Positions 1-12,300 of a stretch of DNA of 64,000 nucleotides are shown one piece after another. Position 1 is the stretch's first letter. Each line of letters begins with the position of its first letter. The notes below the pieces were generated by a model. That model ran no database searches, was not told the origin of the DNA, and saw only the letters and a program-made list of their open reading frames with translations. The translations under genes were made by a program, and so were the position numbers. This DNA is from Saccharina japonica (lineage: Eukaryota; Sar; Phaeophyceae; Laminariales; Laminariaceae), in NCBI GenBank assembly GCA_008828725.1, contig MEHQ01000605.1:1183067-1247066 (forward strand), given 5' to 3'.

Positions 1-2075
1 GGTACCGGCAGATACGTACACGTACGCACTTGAATCTGCAGCGTAGCGGACACAAAGAAGCAAATACGAAAAAAGAAAAACGTATTAATTTGAATAGTCG
101 TTTTATTTGTTTTTGTGTCGGAAACCGAAAAACAACCCAAAACAAGTTTCCTGTTATTAAGTATAACCGGCAAAAAAACGAGCTATAAATCCGACTTCGG
201 TTATCGGTTTACAACATTGCCAAAAATGCGTGATACTCAAATTATAGGTGGTATACAAGTACCTCTGACATCGTACCGCTGTAAACCGCTGTACGCTCGA
301 CCTGCTATGACAATGCTATCTTTGGAGGGGCGGGCTTTGCCCACTTGTTGCATTGCATTGCGAGCGAGGAAGCAATTCCTGTGGTGGCATCAAGGTACGC
401 TCGGAGGGCATTTTTCGGACCACGAATTACGGAAGGAGCATACGATATATACGCGTAAACCAGTACTACATAAGTACTACCTATCTATATACAACAGCAG
501 CAGTGTGTATTGCGAAGAGGCTAGCTACGGTGCCTGTTTTAACGTCGAGCCTTCACACTATATACGCGTACTGACAGGACCCTGTTCGGTCATCCAACAA
601 TGCATACTGTATTGATTGGAACCCGGCGACATGTTCAACAGTTTCCCCCTTTGCGTGTGTTTGTATGCATCAAGCAAATAAATTGGGTTGGTTCCTGGAT
701 GCTGTAGATACTTATTTCGCAAACAGGCTGATGTTTGGTCAGCCCTACCCGTACTACAATATAATGTGTTTGAGCTCCCAGTACCGCGGAGTTCGTAGCG
801 TCGTCAAGACAATTAAACAGAAACATAAGATTCGAAACTATAAGCCCGTTTGTAATAGACCATTGTTTTCACAGATCGATTTCAAACTTTCCGTACTAAC
901 TTTATTTTTGATTGGTCGAGCAGTCTTGGCATTCAAAACTTGGCTCATGTAAGTTCTGTTCATGGCGATTCATCGAGTTGACAAATATGTCCCACAGACG
1001 AGAGCTAGGAGAAATTTGATAAGAATGGAATTGGATTGGAGAAGTTGATCCAACTTGACATGCCATGTTCGCACTCTTGCAACACCGCTTATTCGTGAAG
1101 CCCATCGCCTGTTTCGGCTCTGTCGACGATGACGGTCGATACGATATATTGCTAACTTCAAAGAGTGGCGACCAGGTTGACGGCGTCGCTCACGCTTGCC
1201 ATATAGCACTGCGCGCCGTGTGAGTGTCGCCTCAAGAACATTCCATGTCATTCGCAAGACCGGTTTGATGACCAACTCGATCTCCCAAACCGCACGACAA
1301 CCGAGCGATCGGCCGAAAACACAGATGCTGCGCTAAATATATCAATCGCTGCACCGATATCACTGTCCCCTCCGTGAGGCGTATGTGATCCCTCCACCCA
1401 CCCAACGACCTTGGCAGGGACAACTTACTATCGATAGACTGCGCTACTGGATTCATCGAACGCATGCGCGGGCTCTCGAGAGACAACAGATGCCGTCGTT
1501 TGCGCCTATTTTCGTCAGTGACTGTGGGCTAGATACGCTGGGTCATTTCGACTTTATATGGTATTGAAAGCAATCATTGTTTTATCGATGTTTAGAATTG
1601 ACATGGATCCCTGTGCTTACACGAACCCTTAAGCTTTCGTGGAAATATCATGTTTTTAGGGAAGTATTGGAAACCTTCAATTCAAGCTTCAGCGAGATTC
1701 AGTTCGAATAACAATTGCCGTACAAGCAAGCCACACTCGCATCCGTTCTGCCAACGCCAATGGCACCAAGATCGTGCCGGTCGCGTCCCTTTTTGAGCGG
1801 TAGCCCTCTGAATGTGGCCACGAGTCGTTAATAGCCCTCACTTCTGGGCAGGCGGGCCTCTTCCTTGAACGATCCAATATACGCGATGTTGCTGTGCAAA
1901 CAACTGGGAACAGGGTTAAAAATCGCTTGGTTCAGATACTGCCGTATTTGGAGATGAAAGTTTGCGTGAACATGTCATGCCATTATCAGCAAGGCCTCGA
2001 GGACACGGTTTGTTGTAACGACAGCACTTCCTGTCTACATTGTATTCAAATCGAATATGCTGTATGCTAAGTGGT
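1..2075. other. No recognised gene at the left end
   Basis: I see no exon with a recognisable protein family here. The longest open frame, about 115-615 on the + strand, opens with GTG. Its first part resembles the reverse strand of about 35.32-35.46 kb, so it is better read as a dispersed repeat than as a gene. The rest is unstructured sequence without convincing splice-bounded coding. Confidence 0.5.
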
Positions 2076-2318
2076 GACGCGTGCCAAGATCGAGGTAGGT
2101 ATACCGTTTTCTGGCTGTTTTCGTTTCTGAATGACGGGACTCCTTACCTTAGCCCACAATCGTCGGAATTTCATATCTTGTGATGCGATATGTTTTCATG
2201 GTATCCTTAACCCATGGGATTGTCCAACTTCAGTTTTCGGTTGGGGTTGTGAAGGGAGTCTCGGCCGACCACCCTCAGAAACAAAAAACCTTGAGCACCT
2301 CTACCGTAGCATGCGTCA
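2076..2318. mobile_element. MITE-like element, GCATGCTACGATAGAGG family, diverged copy
   Basis: The left end reads GACGCGTGCCAAGATCGAGG. The right end is the reverse complement of the family terminus (CACCTCTACCGTAGCATGCGTC). Inside are the family's 'ctgaatgacgggactcctta' and 'cgtcggaatttcat' blocks. It has no coding capacity, which fits a non-autonomous DNA transposon. It lies just upstream of the block that is duplicated at 34-35 kb. Confidence 0.6.
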
Positions 2319-2577
2319 GGTGTCCGTTTATGTGTTTGTGTGTGACACATATTCTGTAAGGCTATTCCCTTTCCTCTTGCGTGAAACCTGGTGATCGTTG
2401 TGTTGACAAGACAGTCGATTATGTACTCATGCATTACCGCGTCGTTTCAGTGCTATGCAGCTCTTGGTTGCAGGAACTGCAGTATTTGGAAGCCAGACAC
2501 TAGAAGAGGACTTCAGGACAGATTTTTGTTGTGCCTTCAGCACTAACCCACAGTCATAATTCGTATTCAACGTATTT

Positions 2578-2745
2578 CGTGTGTGCATGTGCTCGTGTAT
2601 GGGTATGTGTATACGTAGATGAATGCGTATGCGAATGTGTATGTGCATGTGAATGCATGTATGTATGAGCTGGCGTGTGTGTAGTTTGACTTGTATATAT
2701 TTGTATATGTGTACGTGCATCACATATATGTATATATATATATTA
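2578..2745. repeat. GT/AT-rich simple sequence
   Basis: A degenerate run of GTATGTGTATGCATGT-type words ends in a (TA)n tract. Its complement is found inside the duplicate at about 34.70-34.85 kb, so it predates the duplication. Confidence 0.7.
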
Positions 2746-3316
2746 CAGCAAACCCATTCCGTTTAATCATGCGTGAAATCCGATTGCTGATATACTGGCA
2801 AGAAGGTCGTTGCTGCATTCCTTCTGTTTACACTAAACTGGAGATATCTAATCTTGTAAATAACACATAATGTACTGCAAGGTAATAGGAAATCCAGGCT
2901 CTTATATATGTTTGACAATATTTGACATAGATTCCAGGCTAGGCGTCCACTGCAACCTAGGTAAAGCCCTTCTTCACAGGAGCGCGAGGCCAAGACGCTT
3001 TCGTGTCATCCATCGGTTTGCCACTGACCGTGGCGGGTACAGTAGCAGTATATACCTTAAGCGTTGTCAACACGATTTACGGCCGGCGTAAGTAAGCACG
3101 AGATGACAATGAATGGGACACCGCAAAGGGAGAATGGGTACGACTTTTAATTCAGTAACGAACGGACTGACCACCAGCACTCGTCGTCACACCACAGTCA
3201 GCGAAATCAACTTGTACGATACAACTATTATGAACGTGGAATGTTCAACTTGCTACTCTGTCGTTCCATCCTCGAAATCGATTCAGGAACAAAGCGAAAA
3301 GGTCACACCGCGCACC

Positions 3317-3371
3317 ATGCGGCTTACCAACCTCCTAGGACCACTAATCCTTGTGGTGGACACGGCCTATG
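3317..3371 (+). CDS. LRR gene exon 1: signal peptide
   Basis: The exon encodes MRLTNLLGPLILVVDTAY plus the first base of a Gly codon, and ends at a perfect GTGAGT donor (phase 1). A basic residue is followed by a Leu/Ile/Val core, as in a secretory signal. The frame stays open upstream to 3113, but the ATG at 3317 gives the signal peptide. The same ATG and frame recur in the duplicate at 34071-34125. Confidence 0.7.
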
Positions 3372-6300
3372 GTGAGTGCCGACGTAAGAAAACGCCTCGG
3401 AATCACCGTCCCTGTAGTATGAGTGATCGCACATAGCAGCCGAAACAGTGATTTTCAAGTGTACACAAATTGGGCTAGGATGTCTTCGTGTTTGGGCGCT
3501 GCGAACCGAACCGCGATCCAATCCAAACAGAAAGCCGGGCGATGGCTACATGATGCCTCGGAAAATCAATACGGTGTTCACGTCAGCATGGAAATGCGAA
3601 GGTCACATGTGTGGCCGAACCTTATGAACCCATGCATATCTTCCTATCGCCGAAACATCATCGCGATCCTGTCAACATGCTTTCGTTCGCATGTTTGTCA
3701 GTTGTTCTTCGGGTCTCACACCTTCACCTCTTGCCTATTGTCGCTACAGGTCTCAACGCATGCATCACAGACGACGCTTGCACCCCGGGAGCTAATACGC
3801 TGTGAGTAATATATATGAATGGAACGTGTTGTAGTGCACACGGGCTTTGCAATGTGGCAGCGGGGTTGAGGTTGAGTGACACAGGGGGTGGCGCAAGGAC
3901 GCTATACACGTCTTGGATCAAGGGACGAGTGTGACGACAGAGTTAGCACATTTTGGTTGACATCATTTTTGAATGACGGGAACTCTTAGGGCCCATACTA
4001 ACGAGTATACGATAAATTCAATTTGGAAAACAACAAAATTCAAATTCGAGTTTCAATGGTCGACACACGCACCAGCACCTCCCAAGATCCTAATCTTTGG
4101 TGCTGGTGCGCGTGTTGACCAATGAAAAGCGGATTTGATTTTTGTTTTTCAAAATTGATGTTTCTTTCTTCGCCCTTAAGGGCCCGAATTAACGAGTATA
4201 AAATAAATTCAATTTGGAAAAAATAAAATTTAAATTCGCTTTTAATTGGTCAACCCACGCACCAGCACCAAATATTATGCCCCAAGATCCTAATCTTTGG
4301 TGCAGGTGCGTGTGTTGACTAATGAAAAGCGGATTTGAATTTGTTTTTTTCCAAATTGATTTTTTTTCTTCTTCCTTAAAACGGGACCTTAACTCAAAAT
4401 CGTCGGTATTTCGTGCGTGTGTTGCTCTATTTTTCGATTTTATGCGTAAGGTCACGGAGTTGATCATCGCGTAGCACTTTTCGTTTGCTCTGAAAACATG
4501 TTTTCTGGTGAGGTATAGAGCTCTTCAAGTGGCCACCCTTCGAAGGCAAAAACATGGTGCACCTCTATCGTAGCATGCGTCATTAAGGGATATTTGTGTA
4601 AGAGATTGGCGTTGACGGTACCGACCACACCAAAGAAGAACCACACCCTGTTGGCGCAGGGGAAGCGTCTACCGTGTGCGGGATAGGCTGTTACGATATG
4701 AACGACACCCGGTGATGGTTGCACAGTTTAGGTGTTGGCCTATATATCATACAGTCGATAATACGTCACTTCCTCTGCAATCTCGAGTTCCGGCGCTATA
4801 CCTCGGTACACAAACCGTGAATGGAGACTACATTTATTTACACTGTGAGAACTAGGCCATGCCTGGTAAACATATACACAAGTGTACCTTGCTGTAATAT
4901 GCGCAACACATTGAATATGAGCCTGCCTTGTAACTCCACGCTGTTAATGGTCACGCTGCGTAGGCGTCAAGCTGAAGACAATGCCGTAAGTTGGATTGGT
5001 TAATCACGACAGATAAACATTTTTGGCTGTCAAACACGCACGATGACCAACTGTTTTTTTTTGTATTCAGTCGTACAATATTGCAATCAGTGAGGCATGG
5101 CCATTACAAACTACTACATCCTGGCGCCACGAGATTTCCCCTAATTGTGTGTAGAATATGTGGGTTGAACTGATCATAACGCCATCTAATGATGTTGTCC
5201 ACTTGTTGTTATTCCGCTCATTTTGAAGGTTCCTATCTAGCTGCCGTATCACGGACGAAGATGTACCCGATATCGTGGCTTGCTTGGACACCATTGGACG
5301 GGGCACGATCGAATCATTGTGAGTATGCTCCAGAGCTTGATATATATATATACTACTGGCAACGTGGTTGCACAGCTTTTGTAAGAATAAGTTCGTCTCG
5401 AAAACAAGTAGTGTACTTGGCAATGGCTTGGGAAATCGGGTAGATTTTGACACTGAACCCATCATATCGTTTTGGGGTTGGTGCGGAACTTGTGCTTCCA
5501 AGTAATGGCCTCCAACGGAACTCTTTATCTGAGAAGCTCTCCAATCGTTTGATACTTCATATTTTCGTCTGCCCGTTTTGTTCGAAATACAACCCATCAG
5601 AAGCGTGTGACCCTTCGTGGCTTAGTCTTATCATAAAGTGGGTTGTTGGATGAAGTATGAAACTCCTCACGCTAGGAGCCACACCCAATGTATGTGCCAA
5701 ACCTGTCGCTGAACTAGCCTATCACACGTACGCGTACCCCTTCTGCGAAAAAAACAAGTTCATCATGCATGCGTCCCAATATACCCTACGCAGGAGGTAC
5801 TTGTGCTAATTATCAAAGCAGTGCCATAATACACCCACTACGCTGAGACGGCGAGTGTACTGACGGAATCAAATTTAAGTTGTCCCTGTGCGGCAGCGAC
5901 GGCGACCTCGGTTATAGGTTTCACGCCATGTGATAAGATTCTACTCGCTACGGCAAGAAACGTTCGAGGTAAACATATTTCGAAGCACCTTGTCCTCGTC
6001 CGTTGACGTTTTCCCTCAAAAACGATGGATACGCTCTTTCCAGGATCCTGTTCAACAACCAACTGACTACCCTGCCACTCGACTTCTTCAACGATTTGGG
6101 GGCGCTTCTGAGAGTGTGAGTGATGTAAATTTACAAGATGATTGCTTTACTTCGGTTGCCAGGGGTCCCACATTTATGTGCTGCACTTACGTTCGTGGTT
6201 TGAGATATATAATGTTCGCTTACTTTTTTCCTCATTGGTTTATGTGTTTGCCTATGCCGTGGTATCGCAAGCTCACCAGGGGGGACACAGGAGGACCGTA

Positions 6301-9300
6301 ACATCCATCCCTCGCTGCCTAAATGATTGGCCTCTTTTTCACGAGGGTATTCATTTATGTTGCTGTGTCTTATTTGTTGAGTGGTTCTCCTCCGGGTGCT
6401 TGCAATGCACCTGTCGAGATCTCGTATTATCTGTTTTACAAACGGTGCGGCATGGTATTACACGCCTGTGTAACAACCGTACTACGAGCTGTTCTTACCT
6501 AGTGAGGTGCGCTATGCGTGTTCTCTATTTCGTTCAAGGAGACCTCAGTCTGATGTCGTGACCACTCCCTTCTGTAGACCTGACGACATTCCGTTAGTGT
6601 TTCGAAATTCGTCTGCACATGTGTCAGCAGCAATCATCAATACTTCGAAGTGTGAGATGCAAGCAAAAATACAATATGACGGACGAAGTTTGAGGATTGG
6701 CAGAACGTCTTGTCCCAACAGAGTACATGACAGATGTGTGTTTTGCCACAACCAATATACAGGTTTGGTAACCTCGTACTTGCCGTGTTCTGTCCTACAC
6801 AATATGCCTGCATTAAAATGATGCAGGTCCGCACCGTCCTTCCCCTTCACAATTCGATTTTGCCTTACCCTGTTGTGCTTATGACTCGGTTCCACAGAAA
6901 TTTCGAAAGGAACGACCTTATTCTGCAGCCCGGAAACTTCATCGGCGCTTCTGCTTTGGAGATATTGTAAGCGAGGCACTACTACGATGTCAAATATATA
7001 AAATATGGAAATATAGTGTGCGCAACAAGGTGCAAAACGTTATTTTTGGCTTCGTATTATGCTTTAAGGATATCTACATCTCTATGCAGTAGTAGCCAGT
7101 ACTCGAGTCACTCACGGTTTTGCTTATTTCCTTGTAACAAGTAGGCCACACCTCTCCGAGAGTTGCTAGCGCAGTGGTGCGGCAGCTACCGATTGAGCAG
7201 TCATGTGCAGCAATTATCTACATTCGCGTGCTGGACGAATTGATAGCATAGTTGAAGGCTGGTCTCAAGTCGACGATATAATGACGTTCGCAACTGACCC
7301 CTTACGCGGACATCTTGCCTTCCAGGTATATGTTTAGTGTTTTGTCCCAGCTTACCTTATTGTAGGCGGCACAACTGATCGCTCGGCAATTATAGGTGAA
7401 AAATGACGATGGACCCCGTAGATTGTTTTTTGTGAATCCAACAATACGCGCCAACAATACTTGGTTATCCTTTCCTTGAGAACAAATGTACAAAAAGCTG
7501 TAGTTCCCATGTTGTAAGACTGGGGCTGACTACAAGCGCCCTTCATTCCCCCCGTTACACGACTCGGTGGTAAACTGGTGCAGGGAACTGCGCGACAACG
7601 GCATGGAGTCACTGCCACCTGGTGTGTTCGAAGGTTTGACGTCACTACACGAACTGTGAGTGAGCCTTGAGAAGTTAATCGTTGTGCAATACCGGCGTCA
7701 ACATTTGGTCCACCCATGCTTTTCCTGGCTCTATGTGACCGGGACAGTTTCAATCGACCTTTCAAACATGGGATACCGTGGTTCAGATGAAGCGTTTCAG
7801 CCAGTAGGGCGCATCTAAAACGTTACAATCAATCCAGAGGGGATCACGCAACTTCTAAGAGTACCGAATGTCGACCGCCTATCGAGTCGACATGCAAGGT
7901 CACACTCGGCTCATGCTGATACGGTGTCTCAATCAAATATGAGGTTGTTAGCATCGTTAATAATTCGTCCAAGCCGTGCCGGAGTGACGTCTCGAAGCGG
8001 TCGTAGTACATGCGATGTGTCGATACGTATATATGTAAACATCGAATTGTGCTAAGGAAATGCCAGTTATTTCCGTCGAACTCCTCCTCTACCTCGGGGT
8101 GTGCATGTCATGATCCTTTTTGTAACGTTCTCCATGGGTTGTGCACATGGTTCGGGTGTTATGGTGTTCATGTAGTATTGTGTTACTTGCTGCGACACGA
8201 TTGTGTGGGGTTTCGATCTTGCAGTACAAATGTAGCCTGATCATGTGACCGCATCCTTGATATCAAGACAAATCTTGACTATTTCACACTATAATCACCA
8301 AGATGATGTGGGTGATCCTTGGAAGCTTGAGGGGCGTATACTGTCGAAGAGAAATATCTTCGCACCCGGATCGAGGGTTCTGGCTTATTCTATCCTCCAC
8401 CAGTCACGTACGATGTGCGTACGGCACTGTAGCCGTTTTAGCTGTCTGCCGTTTTTCATTTCCCTGCCGTGTGGACTTCTCGTGCATGTATTTCGCATAT
8501 CGGTGAGTGGCCACTCTACGGATCCAATTCCTCAACCATCTCACAAACATGTGTTTCCTCTCGGGTGCCTCAGGTCTCTCTCTAGCAACCTCCTTAACCT
8601 TGAGCCCGGGAGCTTCAGGGGTGCCACGTCTTAGGATACACTGTAAGCGAAGCATTGTTTTCAATGTTTCTTGTAGTCCTGACACTAGTAATTTTCGCAC
8701 GTCGTGACGCTGACGTTGAGTAGATAATTTCGCAGTTGGGTTGGGCACCTGCTCCTGATCCGACGCAAACTTCGTCTTTTCTGCTGGACTGATTATTTCC
8801 GTAGGGAACGATGCTTAACGGGCCATAACGTTGTGGATTATATTATCTATGCACGCCATAATAACCCATTTTCCATCTCAAAATGTGCAGCTCTTATTTC
8901 AGTCATGCCATTCACATACACCTATCAATCATCCCTGATTTGACAAACTTATACCAATGATGCAGTCCCCCTTATCACTGGCTTTACCGATACATATAAA
9001 ACTCTATATGGTATTTATTGTGTAGTTTCGGTTTTTCGAAACCATCGGACCCACTATTGGTATTAGCCGGATTCTGATGAACACTGTCAAACGACTTGTA
9101 ATACTCATGCCATTCAACTGGGCCAGTTCACTGAAATTATGCTATGATAGGAATAAAACGTTGTGGCCACCATATATAGTTCTTGCTGACAGGGAACTTC
9201 ACCTGAATATTTGCTGAATATCTTTGGGCTACCATTTGTGCATATATACATAAATCGCCGCATCATTACACGGGATTCGACGCGAGTCGACGAGGGAAGA

Positions 9301-12300
9301 AAAGGCTGAAATTTTCCCGTGATAAAAATGCAAGGCACTTACCGCAGTGGGGAGTGAGGAGAAGAGCCTATTCCGTGACCCCGGATCTGACGTATACGTC
9401 TAAAAACGGAGAGAGGAAACAAGGGCGAAGATAACAAATGAGAGGAAATGTAACAAAACAAAACAGAAAACATTTTCTCCCGGGATATTCTTATATGGTT
9501 TATCCACCACAAGGTAAAAGCGAGGCATGGGATTCCTCAAATGCTGCCACTCATAAGGTTCAGGTGCGGCCCTTCCGTGTCACGTTTCATCTGCGCCGTT
9601 CTTACCCCCCTCTCTAAAACGCATTTGCTACCGTCGCTCCTGGCACGGGGATACAATGCTTTAGGGATCTCACATTCAACCGAATGGACGTTCTGCCAGC
9701 TGGTGCGTTCGAAGGATTGGCGACCGTACGCTCACTGTGAGTATGCCGTGGGATGGCGCAGATCGATGACAGCATCTCGGTTCAGCTGACAAATGTCTGG
9801 TTACCCTACATGTGACCTATGTTTAGTCTTCGTCCTTCACTAACAGGGGCTGCAGCTAGTGGGGGGACTGTTGCGCGTCGTGGAGGGAGGCAACCATCAC
9901 CAAGTCGAAACTTCCGCGAGGTGTACGGATTTTGTTTTGTGGCGACTGGAAGGTCATGCCGACTCGCCTGCCACACTAAGCCTTTGTTTTACCTAGATTA
10001 GGTAGAATGTCGACGCTGCTAACACGTGAAACCGGCCTTCGAAGCGAAAAAACAAACCACGGCGTTCTGGTCCGAAAGTCAAATTAAAATTATTCTAGCA
10101 GTCGCCTACATTACAGAAATATAATGATATTGCTTTTTGTAATCATACCGCGTGCCTTAGCGGCTTTGCGTTGTGTTCCCAATCACCATCATGTCGACAC
10201 AACGACGGCGTAGAACACTCATACTTGTTGACTTCTGTTGGTCGAGTCAGGAATCGCAAACAACCGAGAGTCTCCGAAGCCATGGTTTGACCCCTTTGTC
10301 AGCGGATTATCTGAAACATATAACATATCTCACAGACGAAACAGTGCTAGTTATCTTGAGGCTTCCGCTGAAGTACCCGCCGGCTGGGTGCAAATGTGAG
10401 CTTGGTTTTACTCGAAGTATTTGTTGCGTGATGTACATGTCTGTGTTCTGCGTATTTGCATCTTACTGCTGCGTTCGTGGATGGACACGATTGTGCTTTT
10501 GTTGATACCGACTAAAGCCAGTTATTGTTTCAACATCGCCAGCCGACCACTATATTGCCACGGTGTCCCGTCAGCTCACACCCCTTACAAGTACACATAC
10601 TTGATATTGCGGTACATGTGTCACTGAGACCGAGGAAGAGTCTGTGTTCTACAGCTGGAGTGTTTTGATTGTCGATGTCTGGACCAAAACTTCCTGTTCA
10701 CAGTTTTAAGGAACCTATCGTAAGAGTGCCGCGCGCTGGCGTGTTTCGGTGGATAGGTGATTATATCATGTACCATCAGTCAAGTCCGTGTGGTGTCGAC
10801 CGAGTGTTTGGCATGTGACGGTGTGCAACGTGCGCCGCTAGATTTGAACGAGGTGGGCATATTGTTGGTTTCTTGCAAATCACGTACACGACAAACACGA
10901 CTGAGGCTACGGTAAGGTGGGGTAGCCTGGTTTTCACTACCACGTTTACTCCACTCGGGCTAGTGGCTTTGTACCTCGCTCAAAACTGGACGCGGGGAGA
11001 TGTTGCTGTCGCAGAGTAGCAAGCATGCCATGGTGGTGTATATCTCGACAACGTAAAGCGTTTACACTTTATAAACCGCGAAGAAATGTAATGGTCACTC
11101 GGCGGAGTAGCTCTCATCCGCTGAAAATAATGGACTTAAAAGTGACCCCCCTACCGTAGCACCAGTTACACACCGATAATGGTCATTTGTTTAAAACGAC
11201 GCGTTTGGACCAACCCGCGTGGAGGTGTGTTAACTGATACGCGGGTAATAAAGTTTCATCATAATCACAATTTTCCAAGCAGGCTTACCCCCAAAGGGTG
11301 GGTCGAAAGACTAATGGGGGGTGGATTGAAAACGATCATTGCCAAACCTTGGTCTTCATCTTTTCCGAACTGTTCGCATCGTTCGTTGTAAATCAGGTCA
11401 CTGAGGCGAAATGACCTCACAACCCTGGAGCCAGGAACCTTTTTAGACACACCGGCTTTGGAAATTCTGTAAGTGATACGATATTTTAGCACGTATTTCT
11501 ACGCCAACATTTGGCGAGACTGCGACCAGGGAAGCGTACCCGCTCTGTGGACCAATTTCGGAGTGATGTCAGGGAAGGAGTCTGGGGAGTAGGGCCAATA
11601 TAACATAGACTGTACAATACCAGGTACATGTTTAGTACTCGGCAGCGAATTGACACACAATGTTTATAGTTGGTCTTTGTTGTGGGCAGTCGTAATATTT
11701 CCCGTACCGCTACCTTCGCCGACCTTCGATTTCCACGGCCCTTGATACGGCAAGGCTGCACGTTGAGTTTAGTGGCTACGTATTTATAACCGCCATAGCG
11801 TCGACCATCCAGCAACCTCAACCACATGCTCAAGTAAAACCGGCCCTGAGTTCAAGAATGTCGTAGATTACGTGTAGTATCCCTTATGTCCTAGCGCATG
11901 AGGCATCCCTTTTGATACGCAGTAGTATAGCACGGCCCTAAAGAAGCTACAGGTAGTATCGGTCTTCATGATAGTATTGCCCAAACCTCAAGAATACGTA
12001 CGGGGTGCCGTCCTGCTGTATATCAATGCTTCAGCAACGGATACAGGCCATAACACTCAGCGTCGCGCTTCTGACATCCCCCCTAACGCACTGCGCTTGG
12101 ACATGCAGGGACCTGGACGGAAACGAGTTCACCACTCTCAGTGCCGAGATGTTTGACGGACTAGGCGGATCGTTGCTCGTCCTGTGAGTACAGATAAAAC
12201 GATATTGCCTGTATCTCGGCTATATATATACATAAAAAGAAGGCTTTGATCGACGATAAATGTCGTCCGTTCGGAGTGCCAGCCACCTTACCCCGAATAG

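Larger units (their letters stand above)
2385..3801. repeat. Segmental duplication, original copy (5' end of the LRR gene)
   Basis: The part 2385-3420 matches the reverse strand of about 34020-35050, including the GT/CA-rich stretch at 2590-2735. The part 3424-3801 matches the + strand of about 33630-33995. The block contains the signal-peptide exon and second exon of the LRR gene. Spot alignments suggest roughly 75-90% identity, by eye only. Confidence 0.8.

Noticed and set aside
3677-3801. Alternative first exon starting at ATG 3677
   Set aside because: A pyrimidine-rich tract and CAG precede 3750, and joining 3317-3371 to 3750-3801 gives a better signal peptide and a phase-consistent Gly codon.
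5067-5597. 176-codon open frame on the - strand
   Set aside because: It is antisense to exon 3 of the LRR gene and has no motif; long frames by chance are expected in GC-moderate DNA.
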